From contig CM064417.1 in NCBI GenBank assembly GCA_032690845.1, positions 19,498,501 through 19,562,500 of the forward strand: DNA of 64,000 nt. The letters are read 5' to 3'. Origin of the DNA: Eleusine coracana subsp. coracana. Its lineage: Eukaryota; Streptophyta; Magnoliopsida; Poales; Poaceae. A model generated the notes under the pieces. That model saw nothing but the letters and a program-made list of their open reading frames with translations, did no database searches and had not been told where the DNA came from. The translations under genes were made by a program, and so were the position numbers. Below are positions 35,911 through 46,585 of this stretch, in pieces (the first letter of the stretch is position 1; each line of letters begins with the position of its first letter).

Positions 35911-38352
35911 GGTGGCTCACTAGAAGCGCTCGTCCCTTCATGCTCTGGCCGAATAAGCTTGGTATTAATATTATCAAAGAACCGATAACAGAATGTAAGG
36001 CACTCCTCTGAGATATATCCCTCTGCTATTGAACCTTCTGGGCATGCTTTGTTCCTTACATAGCCTTTTAGTGTGCGTAGGTATCTCTCAACTGGATATA
36101 TCCATTTGTATGAAACAAGGCCCCCAAATTTAGCCTCCCAAGCAACATGAACTGGTAAGTGCATCATAATATCAAAAAATGCTGGAGGGAATATCATTTC
36201 AAAGTGACAAACAGTATGTCCAATAGATTTGTTGAGTTTCCCTAATTCAGTAACCTGAAGATCCTTTGAACATATTGAGTTAAAAAATCTACTGAGCTCA
36301 ATCAACGGGGTTGCTACCTCTTCCAGCAAAATGTGACGTACGACCAAGGGTAAAAGCTTTTGTAATATAATATGATAGTCATGACTTTTAAGTCCAATAA
36401 CCTTGCAGCCAGCCACATCAACACATGTCCTGATATTTGAGGCATAACCATCTGGCATCTTAACATCTTGTAAAAATTTGCACAAAAGTTCCTTCTCATT
36501 TTTCCCTAACGTACACAATGCCGGTGGCAATGTGTATTTACCTTTCTCTTTAACTGGATGTTGATCATCCCTTATCCCAAGTTCCTACAGATCAAGTCGC
36601 GCCTTCTTGTTGTCCTTAGATTTACTTGCTAAACCAAGTAGAGTAGCCAGCAAACTCTCACATATATTCTTCTCAATATGCATCACATCTGGATTATGGC
36701 GTATAAGCAATGATTCCCAGTAAGGAAGTTCAAAAAAATACTCTTCTTCCTCTAGTTTTGCCATCTGGTATCTTCATCACGCTGCTTCCTCTTTCCTAAA
36801 GTAATCTTCCCAAAACTAACTTGCTCAAAACTTTGGTACTGATACTTGTTCTCCAGTTAGCGGCACTAGAGCCTCCCTCGTTTCAACCATGTTATTGAAG
36901 CTGGCCTTGTTTCTTTGCCACCTATGGTCTGAAGATAGAAAACAGCAATGCCATATGTAGCAATGCTTTTTACCATGTTTTAACCACAAGTAATCTGTAT
37001 CCTTGTTACAATAAGGATAAGTAAACTTTCCTTTTGTGCTCCAACCAGATAACATAACATATGCAGGAAAATCATTTATTGTCCACATTAGAATTGTACG
37101 TAGCGTAAAATTCTTTTTCACCTTTACATCCCATGTTACAATTCCCTTAATCCAGAGATCCTTTAGTTCATCGATCAGATGCTGCAAATACACATCAATG
37201 TTCTGTCCTGGAGATTTAGGCCCTAGAATTAGCATCGACATCATCCAATAAGACTGTTTCATGCACAACCAAGGGGGCAACTAATAAGGAATTAGGATGA
37301 CTGGTGATGTAGTGTAATTAACGTTTAACATTCTGAAGGAATTGAAGCCATCTAATGCAAGTCCAGGCGTACATTCCGTGGATCATATGCAAAGAAGTCA
37401 TGATACTTCTCATCTATGTGCTTCCATGCCAACAAGTTGGCTGGGTTCCGTACTTTGCCATATTCAACCATTTCTTCTTTGTGCCAAAGCATATGTGACG
37501 ATGTGTTCTCATTCATATATAATCTTTGCAGTCGAGGAATAAGTGGAAAATACCTTAGCATATTTTGAGGAAATAGCTTCTTCTTTCTTCTCAGTCGTCC
37601 ACTGACCAAGCCCCTCAAAATCTGAATTTCCACCTACTCTCCCCACATGTTGGACAAAAGTTCATCTCATAATTTCCATGAAATAGTACACAATCGTTCA
37701 TGCAAACAAGGATCTTTTGATAGTCTAGGACAAGGTCTCTAACTAGCTTTCGAACGCGTACCATGGTATCTGGGACACAATGTCCATTAGGGACCAATAG
37801 ACTAAACAACTGAAGTATTTGCTCCATCGCTTTATTGCTAATACCACACATGACTTTTGATTTGAAACAACCTCACAGTAAAAGAAACTTTTGTAGCCTT
37901 CTGGCATCAAGGATATAATTCTTTTCGTGCTTCTTCCATTAACTTGAAAAAATTCTTCACTGACTCATTTGGCTGCTCATCATCAGTACCAGTAATTTGT
38001 CCGTGTATTGCCCCACGAATAAGTGATGAAACTAAATTCTTCATGGAGCCATCATCAGCACCATCACCTTCAACAAAATCATGATCAACATCATCCGCAG
38101 CCATAGGTTGTGTTCGTTCTAGACGCCGACGTCTGTTATTTATGAATTGCCTATCAAAACCTCTACGAAGCAAGTGCAATGCAAACTCATCTCTTGTTCT
38201 GTGTGCCATGCAACAGCAGTCACGACATGGACATGATACACTATCTCTTGGATACTTTCGTTCAAAAGTTTCCTCCATGAATTTATCAACTCCACCCTGC
38301 CATTTATCATCTGACTGAGGCAACAGCATCCACCTATCATATACACCATCAT
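35911..38352 (-). pseudogene. CACTA TNP2-type transposase, N-terminal and central part
   Basis: Start chosen at ATG 38352 (MMVYDRWMLLPQ). The transposase-associated domain follows (RKYPRDSVSCPCRDC, HLLRRGFD), then LLVPNGHCVPDTMVRV with the Cys pair NDCVLFHGNYEMNFCPTCG. The core includes MLRYFPLIPRLQRLYMN, YDPRNVRLDLH, PPWLCMKQSYWMMSMLILGP, WTINDFPAYVMLSGWSTKG and HCCFLSSDHRWQRNKASFNN. DUF4218-type sequence closes it (FPPAFFDIMMHLPVHVAWEA, YPVERYLRTLKGYVRNKACP). The gene is cut by the Grande-like element at 35910 and continues at 16919. It is spread over several frames with a stop near 36590. It belongs to the En/Spm TNP2 (Transposase_21) family, which catalyses CACTA excision and integration. 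Confidence 0.85.
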
Positions 38353-39440
38353 CGACCGGACAAAATCAAACAAAACACCAGGCTGCTGGACACCAAATTT
38401 TTATAATTCCTAACAATGACAAAAGGGTGCTCGATCAGTAATAAATCCTACCAATACTTATTACCTAACATCAATACATATATAAACTGATGAGCTCAAT
38501 TTTTATGCACATGTATATACCTTGATCAACAATTCTCCTTGCAAAAACGTGATGCTGACCGAGATATATGGGTGAGTAACAGGGGACGCTTTGCCTACCA
38601 AAATAGCAATGATAATGGTTAACTAACAATTAAATTACACATGAGATACATCAAGGAAAAAATGTCCTCTGTGCAAAAATTGATCCGAATCCGAGTACGC
38701 GCATCATTGATCATAACAAATAAATGACAGAATGAAGAATCAACTTGGCTCGATCTCTACCTTATGAGTATTCTAGTATCAACATGCATGATATAGCTAC
38801 AAATTGAAAAAGAAAATTGATCAAATAGTTACATACCACAGGAAACTAGGGGCACTGAGGCAATGATCGAGGAATACCGCCGCCGTTTTGCCCTCCCTGA
38901 GCGCCCGCCCTGCCAGAGCCCCCCTTTGCCAGGCCACACAAGTGCCACCGCCATTTCGCCCTGCCAGAGCGTCCCTTCGACCGACCACCAATTGCCACCG
39001 CTGCCTGGATGTGTGGCTGGGAGCGATCGAGAGTCAGGGCGTGCGAGAGGGTGTTAAGTCAGACGAACGATCGAGACTAGAGTCAGGGCGCGAGGGGCTC
39101 ATGTGCGTAAGGGTCCAAGTCGGACTGGGTTTGATCGCTGGGTACTGGAAAAAAAATAGGTGGCGTGCCTGGACCGAACACTGTGAAACGGCAAAGGCTA
39201 GCCCAGGTACGTGAGCTCCGTAGGTCCTGCTTATTCTTAGGAAAAAGTGGACCCGCATGACTCATTTTGTAAAACCAGCTGCCTGCTTGCTTAAATAAAT
39301 AAAACCGATCTTTTCCCCCAATCATGACCGACTCGCAGTTTGCATGCTGATTAGGAAACAAAAAATTGACTGCAATTTGGACTAACAAATGAGGGCCTAC
39401 TCGGACTCTCTCCACATTGTCTCTGTTACCAAACAAAAAA
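38353..39440. other. 5' flank of the TNP2-type gene
   Basis: An AT-rich part (38390-38850), then a GC-rich island at 38870-39060 with GCCCTGCCAGAGC repeated (38910 and 38958). Upstream of the - strand transposase it may be the promoter or a non-coding first exon; this is inference. ORFs in it lack recognisable motifs. Confidence 0.3.
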
Positions 39441-41461
39441 ACTAGTACTACGTACTTATCTCAAGTAAATCAAAATCATGATCTTTTTTGAGCATTTAGG
39501 GAAATGAAAGATTGACCACCAGACAAATTTCTACAAAGGAATTTCTGACCTCTCCGTATATGTAAAATTCTTTAATAGGTTACTAGTTTTTTGCACGTGC
39601 GACACGCACGTTGTTATTGTCTTATAAAATTATTATGTACTAAATAAAAACATGTGTTAAAAGGCAGCCTAATGATTCATCTTTTCCCAACAATATTGAA
39701 TGTCGTGTATATAAAGAAGGGTTTATGCTATGGAGTCGATGAGAGAAACTGATAATACAAAGTGAAATGCGCATATGAGTTTATATTTCAAAGGCAATCA
39801 AGTAACATACAATAATACAATGACCAGTCACATTACGACTAAAAAACAATGACCTAGGATATTAGTAGGAAAGATGGGATGTTAATATATGTATCATTGA
39901 CCATATTTTAAGCAAGAAAAAAAATATCACCACTTGATCATTTAAAGGTAAAATATTATGATTCGCCACTTGGTGGTTTAGCTATTTTAAGTGAGGAAGG
40001 AAATATCACCACTTGGTCCATTAATTTCTTAACACCATAACATAACAAATAATCAATATTTAGTAATTATAATTTTAAATTCATGCAATCCTAATCTTGG
40101 ACCCTCATAGATTTATTATTAGATGAGTTTATGACGTCAAAACCACAAACCAAAGACGGTCATTATGGACAACACTATCACAATAGGTGTTTTTTTCCGT
40201 GAGCAACCCTCATGAATATAGTCTAGCCATGAAAATTGTTCCCGTAAGTCAACGGTCACGCAAGAAATCCATTTTGTGGAGGTTGATCCACATGAAAAAC
40301 TTTTCGTGAAAACAATTCATGGAGGCCACGAACAAGCAAAATATCTTGCCGGTAGATTGACACAATAACTTTCATGACCAGAATAAGGGATTTTTATGAG
40401 GGTGTTCCACCGCCAGGAAAATAGGTTGCCCCCTAGAAAAATTAGTTGCAATGCAGTGGTATTTGCATTGCATATCCACTATTAGTTGCAGATTTCCTTA
40501 TGCATTAGTGAAATCGGAGTTTGCAACTCATTTTATTTGCCCATCACATAAGCATATAACACTTTGACAATCATAAGACACATCAAAAGCATGTTGCATC
40601 TAACAAAAGCATTATGGTATGACTCAAAAACATATAAATTCAGACATCTCCTATCAAATACTGCTACAAAATGGACAATCTGACATCAAAAGCTATTTAA
40701 AGTGAGAAAAGCTTCCTAGAAAAAGGTGTATCCTCGTGAGCTTTTTTGTTGTTTTTCTCCTGGTTGCTGGTGCATCACAACCTTTCATCTTATGGTTTCT
40801 CTTCATTGGTCATCTCATGTTGAATGCCAACTAAATAGCATTGGCTTCCTTCAGTTTATAAACAACACAAAGCTTTTTGTTTTAGTTCTCCTTGCTGCTG
40901 GTGCATCACAGTTCTTCATCTTGTTATTTCTCTTCACCAGTCATCTCAAGTTCTTTATCTTATTGAATGAATCGTCAATTAGCATCAAACAAGACATGCA
41001 CTCGAATTGAACAAAAAATTGGGAAATGTATCAAAGGAAGGTTTTAGCAGGTATTTAGATTGCTGCAAATCAGAGTTCTACAAAGCATGCAACAATATTT
41101 GAAAAATTATGAAAATAATATCACAAGTCTTGTCTCTTGGAGAAAGGGTTCCAAAAGCAACACTCTAAACAGTAGATTAATAACCTACACCTACAAAAAA
41201 AATCCTTTGTTTTCCTATTCTCTGTTTTGCACTTGCAATCCTATCCTATTCCTATGGTTTTCCAATTTTGTGTTCCAAAAGAACCCTTAGTTAGCCCCTC
41301 ACTTTTTCTCCTCTAACTCAATATCAGGCTTTCTCTCATAGTTATCTTAGACATTTCAAAATATTTTGTTGGAATAGGAATTAATCAAGCTTCAAAATGA
41401 TATGCCATAGTTTTATCAACATGCAAAACAAAGATAATTTGCACTGAATTTATAATTTTCT
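39441..41461. other. AT-rich CACTA interior, no gene seen
   Basis: About 2 kb of AT-rich sequence. A GTGCGACACGCACG motif occurs near 39597-39611, and a short direct repeat (GCTGGTGCATCACA) at about 40765 and 40895 marks a local duplication. Short ORFs show no conserved content. Confidence 0.35.
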
Positions 41462-41776
41462 GCCAGACCCACTTGAGGCAAGAGAGTCATTATCTTCATC
41501 AGGGAAGGATTTTCTTGTGACAAAATTCTCCCACTCTGTTCTATCTATTTTACCATCCTGATTCACATCGACATCTGAAAATGTTAGTGGCCATTAGCTA
41601 AATATCAGTAAGTTTTTTTAAGAACAAATCTCCGTTGTCTTAACTACATCATAGGTCAAGAAAACTATTTTATAACTCATGAAAAACTAAAACCTGGTCC
41701 AGGATTGTCTCAATGATCTTGTTAGGGATAATCTCATTCCTTACTCACCAAGAAGAGCAATTAGCATTTGCTTTAC
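41462..41776 (-). pseudogene. Captured calcineurin-B-like (CBL) calcium-sensor fragment
   Basis: Two exon relics on the - strand. Exon 41776-41694 reads VKQMLIALLGE, a stop (TAA), MRLS, then after a frameshift NKIIETILDQ, with AG before and GT after. Exon 41574-41462, after TTTCAG, reads VDVNQDGKIDRTEWENFVTR, a canonical EF-hand loop with Asp, Asn, Asp, Lys/Ile, Asp and a final Glu. Both match consecutive exons of plant CBL proteins, which bind Ca2+ and recruit CIPK kinases. The downstream part diverges (SFPDEDNDSLASSGSG). No other CBL exons were found, so only a fragment was captured. It cannot make a working protein. Confidence 0.72.
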
Positions 41777-43990
41777 CTGAATGGGAGGATTGAAATACAA
41801 ATTTTAGTTGCACACTAAGGACAATACAAATTCTTAGCTCAGCAGTACATAAGCACACATGGCATTGGTTTATCAAGCAGAAATAGAATTCTAGAATATG
41901 TGAGAAGTACCATAGATAGCCAGAGAGGCCAGGAGTTACTTCTTTCCATTTAGGAAATCATGTGCCACCCATATGATATAGTTTGAAGGAAACTGCAAGG
42001 TAGTTCAGATTTTGGTAAGCCAGCTGCCTACCTTCGGATTCTAGCTAGATAGCAGATGGAGCACATGCTTATTCTGAAAGTAAAACTATTCAAGATTCTA
42101 TTTAAAGAGGTTATAGCTGATGCAGCAATTTGTTAAGTTGAGAGAACAAATGTCATGGCAAACAACAATCAGACAACCTTAGTGGTATTTGTAGTGTTCG
42201 GTGGTAGAGTATCTTCCATAAGGGAAATTCTACTCCTGCTTAGCCAATAATCTCGGGAAGGGCCAAACAACTGAAGCAGAATAGTCTACGAAAGTGCTTT
42301 AAACACGGTTACAGATGTAGGTGGTAGACAATAGAAACAAAAAAACTGGAGCACAATGCATTCAACTATTTAGGGAAAATATACAGAAATGGATATTATC
42401 TGATTTGGAATAGATACAAATATTTAGTCACCAGATGTTGAACAAAGTATTTCATATTAACAAGTATGAATCTATACTCACACCTGTAATACATGAATCA
42501 TACTATGCTGAAACAGTATATGGATCAAGGCTCACCATCAAATTACTGATTTCAATGCTCATCTAGCTATAAAATAGAGGAAGTTTAGTACATTTGAGAA
42601 GTCACCTAGTTTGTCTCTTTGCATTGTATCTGTGTTGCCATAAATAGATCAAACTAATATAACTCGTCCCTATTCCTCCTTGTTACTGCTGCCTCTGTGA
42701 AACAAGCGATCATAGCTTTGAGAACCTGATTACCTTACTTGCCTAAGAAATGTGGCCCAGACATCCCTACACGTCCTATAAAAAACAGCAAATCAGAACA
42801 AAATAAGCATGTCGTGCTCTGGATCAAGGAACAAATGGACCTGGACAAAATGAGACACCTCGGGATCAATTTAGTTTGCTCCTTCAGGTCAATGCTGATA
42901 CCACGCAGAAGCATTTTCACCTGAACGGCTTGATGGGAACCGTAGAACACCATTGGTGCCATGTGCTTTCGGTGTGTAAATTCGATCATCGCGGATGACG
43001 ACGCGCCATGCTGGAACTCATAGAATACCAACTCTTCTTTTGTTCAACATACCCGCTCACCTTTGCCGTCACAGCATACCCACTCTGTTCAACATCATGC
43101 TGACCATTCAAACTATCAAATAATCTAGCCACAAAGCTATTGCATTCTAATAGGGTATGTCCTGGACGACAATTATCAGAATTGCAGAAATGAATAAACA
43201 TTGAGACCCAGTGTGGGTCTTAACCTTTAGGGGTTCCTTTGTGCCATTTTCAAAATTTTATTGGACAGATTGACACTGATTATTGCACTTGATTCAATAC
43301 AGCACTGTATATAAAATGAGTCTGACAAGCTTCTTTTTAGTTAGCCAACTGAAAATAAAGGGCTTTGATGTTTAACAATCATATGATTTGAAAGCTAATA
43401 ATGTAGGCATGTGAGGGACTGTCCTATTAGTTTTCAGTTTGTGATGGTTACACTAAAAATTCAACCATCATGGGCTCTTACAACTATCGTATTGTATTCA
43501 TAGCAGAAATTTGATGAGAAGTCTAAGAAACCAAATCAAAACTGTGTTTTTTTAAACTGAATCAAAACTGTGTTAATATAGCATATTCCTATCAAGAAAA
43601 TCAAGCACTCGTATACCTATAGTCGCAGTAGTGATATGATACCAATCAGAGATATATCCTTGGAACAAACAACAAGATTACTATGTACCAAGCATATCCA
43701 ACAAACAACAGCAAAAAATATCATTGTTTAAACTATCAATGATCAACATAATAGCAAGGCACCTTCCAAGGGGAAAAAAATGGATGTTGAACAGAAGCTA
43801 GAAGACGAACAACAAAACAGCAAGGAAGCAAACAACTTACTTGCCATGCTGTCGAAGCTCATCTGCCCTCTCGCATCCCGTCACCACATGCGGGAACAAT
43901 ATACACACGACACTCAAGCAGCAATAGATGTTATTGTATAAGAACAACATCATTACTTACGTGTTCACAGGCAAAGCAATCAATCAGCAA
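41777..43990. other. CACTA interior, no confident gene
   Basis: AT-rich, possibly intronic sequence of captured genes. A - strand frame at 43201-42986 (CNSDNCRPGHTLLECNSFVA) has a coding look but no family I can name. A short imperfect repeat around ACATACCCGCTCACC / GCATACCCACTCTG lies near 43046 and 43072. Confidence 0.3.
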
Positions 43991-44500
43991 TCACCCGTCA
44001 TTGACAAACTCAATCTCGTCCTCGCGGAGGTGCACCAAGAACCAAACGGGCTTGGGCTGGCCCTCGACATCAATCTGGAACTCGACCTGGAGTGAAGGGG
44101 AGCTTGGCCGTGATGCGCTTGCCCTTCCAGCCGCACATGAACTGCTTGAAGACGCCCACCATGCCTTGGATGTCGAGGTCACTCGCCTTGATGATGTGGA
44201 AGACGCGGAGCGGCGCCGTGATGAGCATGCGCTGGTCGATCTTGGGCGCTGTTGGGGCTTCCTTGACGGCCCCATTCTCTGAGAACACCATGCTGCTGAT
44301 GCGCGCGCAGCAGGGTCGTCGACCCGGTGGAACACAGGCGCCAGCGTCGGGGCCGGCAGGAGGCGGCGGATGAGGAGGAACGAAGAGGTGGATGTTGATG
44401 GCGGCACGGATCTGAATCGAGCAGGAGGCGAGGAGCGGAGCTGATTATCTGATTTGAGGATGAGAAGGAGCCGCTAGCGGTGGATGCAGATCGGGGAACA
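43991..44500 (-). pseudogene. Captured 5' exon of an unidentified host gene
   Basis: On the - strand a GC-rich leader (44500-44292) precedes ATG 44291. The frame reads MVFSENGAVKEAPTAPKIDQ and goes on with PLRVFHIIKASDLDIQGMVG and FKQFMCGWKGKRITAKLPF. Near 44090 the frame shifts, and VEFQIDVEGQPKPVWFLVHL continues in the other frame to EIEFVNDG and a stop. The GC-rich third positions and coherent protein across one frameshift suggest a real host exon picked up by the CACTA. I do not recognise the protein. It is non-coding now unless the shift is a sequencing error. Confidence 0.5.
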
Positions 44501-44829
44501 GAGCGAAGGAAACCACACAAGCGGAAAATCCGCGATGGGTACGTGCGGGTGCGTACACAATGCCACGCGGTGAAAAAAGTCCAGATTTTAGGTGGCAGAC
44601 GACATCAATTATAACTATAAAAGATGTAATGTCAATTGTTATAGTGGGTCTAGAGTTAATCAGAAGGTCAATTTTAAATGGGATAGCAAATCAAGGGCTA
44701 GGATGTTGATGGTAAAAGGATTTTTTGGTGGGTTTAGATTGATAAATATTTAGTCTTTATAGTATAGATGAGTTTGTCTGTGACAAAAAATATATATTAT
44801 TCTTTATTTTTCTATTGCCTCTATTTTTT

Positions 44830-45750
44830 CATATACGTAGAAACAACAACCACAAAGTGTCTTGAATGAATCTTTGGTCGTTGTGATAACTAAAACTTAT
44901 TATAATGATTCTAGTTTGCGTTGCAATTTCTGGGATGTCTTTGCAACAACCTCTTATTATGTTGTAATTTCTGAGTTTCCATTGCAACATTTCAATTTTT
45001 TGTTGCAATATCATTGACTATTTTGCAACACCCAGAAGTACGAATAACAATAATATATATTTGTTGCAACATGAAAAACTTACAACTATGTCAATAAAAT
45101 ATTGCAACACCTTCGTCGTAATTACAACACAAAAATATGTTTGTTGCAATAATATTGACTCTCTTGCAACACACAGAAGTACTAGTAACAACAATATATA
45201 TATCCGTTGCAGCATGCACCACTTGCAACCATGTCAAAAAAGCATTGCAATACCTTTGTCATAATTACAACGCACAAAAATAAAGCATGGCAATAACATT
45301 GACCCTCTTGCAACAGACGGAAGCACTAGTAACAATAATATATGTCCACTACAATTTGGACCACTTGCAACCATATCAAAAAACCATCGCAATACCTTTG
45401 TCGTAATTACAACACACCAAAATAAAGTGTGGCAATAACATTGACCCTCTTGCAACACAGAGAAGGACTAGTAACAACAATATATATTCGTTACGACATG
45501 GACCACTTGCAATAATGTCGAAAAAGCATTGCAATACCATCGTCATAATTACAATGCATAAATATTAGTTACGATATATTTTACTTATTACAACATCCAC
45601 AATTTCAATTGCAACACTACCAAATTGGTCGCAATATGTCGACCTAAAGCAACCAAAAGTGACTAATGTAGCAATAGACCCCATATATTGCAACAGAAGG
45701 CACGTTGTTCCAACAATAATCTGTGACATTACCCTGGTTTTCTTGTAGTG
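44830..45750. repeat. Right subterminal repeat region of the CACTA element
   Basis: About 920 bp filled with TTGCAAC-type motifs. From 45023 a unit of about 142 bp is repeated roughly four times (starts at 45023, 45164, 45308 and 45450), each with TTGCAACAC, ACTAGTAACAACAATATATA, CCACTTGCAACCATGTC and GTAATTACAAC. It is the right-hand counterpart of 3256-4190 and a probable binding region for the TNPA-type protein. The - strand ORFs here are repeat artefacts. Confidence 0.85.
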
Positions 45751-45753
45751 TTA
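45751..45753. repeat. Right 3-bp target site duplication (TTA) of the CACTA element
   Basis: TTA immediately after TAGTG at 45750; partner of 3253-3255. Confidence 0.9.
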
Positions 45754-46440
45754 TCACATTAGTATAAAGATGGCACCATATGAAGCTTTGTATGGCAGAC
45801 GGTGTGTGTCTCTGTTGTATTGGGAATCTTCAGAGAGATCTTTGACTGGTCCAGATTGGATTTAGGAGACAGTTGGAAAGGAAGAAGAGATACGACAGAA
45901 TATGTTGACCGTTCAGAACCTCCAGAAGAGTTATGCTGATAAGAGGAGGCGGGACCTCGAGTTTGCAGTGGGTGATCAAGTTCTTCTCGAAGTATCACCC
46001 ACTAAAGGTGTCATGCATTTTGGTGTTGCGGGAAAACTTAGTCCATGGTATATTGGACCTTTCGATATCATAGCCTGAGTTGGCAGTTTGGCTTATCGCT
46101 TTCAGTTCTCTGAGTCCATGAAAGGAGTCCATAATGTTTTCGATGTCTCTATGTTGAGAAAGTATATTCAGGATCCAGAGCAGAAGGTCGAGTTAGAGCC
46201 GATAGTGGTGCAGTAGGATTTGACTCCGGAGTGTCGCCCTGTGCGTATTCTAGAAACATCAGAGCGTGTTATGAGGAGAAGGACTATCAAATATTTGAGG
46301 GTTCTATGGACCAATCAATCCAAGCATGAGGCTACTTGGGAGGTTGAGGAGCAGACGCGCAAGAAGAATTCTTATCTTTTTGAGACCGGTGAGTTTTATG
46401 CGGTTGTTTTCTTCCCCTATTCTATAGTTGTTGTAGAAGT
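45754..46440 (+). pseudogene. Chromovirus integrase C-terminus and chromodomain
   Basis: Continues the integrase cut at 3255: ISIKMAPYEALYGRRCVSLL, then KRRRDLEFAVGDQVLL, the GKLSPWYIGPFDII core of the integrase C-terminal domain, and VHNVFDVSMLRKYIQDP. The last part, TIKYLRVLWTNQSKHEATWE and VEEQTRKKNSYLFE, resembles the chromodomain-like tail of chromoviral integrases, which guides insertion to heterochromatin. Stops near 45864, 46076 and 46213 disrupt the frame. Confidence 0.82.
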
Positions 46441-46465
46441 GGTAGAATTCGAGGACGAATTCTTT

Positions 46466-46487
46466 TGTAGGGGGGAGGGGGGTAGAA
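46466..46487 (+). other. Polypurine tract of the chromovirus
   Basis: TAGGGGGGAGGGGGGTAGAA lies immediately before the 3' LTR, the standard position for the plus-strand primer. It follows the usual GGACGAATTCTTTT block of chromoviruses. Confidence 0.7.
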
Positions 46488-46543
46488 TGTAATGCCTCAA
46501 AAGAAACAATGAGCAAACTAATATTTGGTTTGGTGGGCCACAT

Positions 46544-46585
46544 GGGGGGGGGGGGGGGGGGGGGGGGGGGGGGCGGGGGCGGGGG
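46544..46585 (+). repeat. Long poly-G tract
   Basis: Thirty consecutive G, then C, five G, C, five G. It has G-quadruplex potential. ORFs across it give poly-Gly or poly-Pro and are not real genes. Confidence 0.9.

Larger units (their letters stand above)
3256..45750 (-). mobile_element. CACTA (En/Spm) DNA transposon, 42.5 kb with nested insertions
   Basis: The left end reads CACTATAAGAAAACC and the right end, read from the other strand, CACTACAAGAAAACC, so the terminal inverted repeats match at 14 of 15 positions. TTA duplications flank both ends. Both subterminal regions are packed with TTGCAAC-type motifs. The element's own genes are on the - strand: a TNP2-type transposase split by a Grande-like element, and a broken TNPA-like gene near the left end. 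It also contains host-like gene fragments, which CACTA elements often capture. Removing the Grande-like element, LINE, solo LTR and hAT-like MITE leaves roughly 19-20 kb. Not autonomous as it stands. Confidence 0.95.

Noticed and set aside
39590..39615. GTGCGACACGCACG motif as a possible transposon end
   Set aside because: I could not find a matching inverted partner or target duplication.
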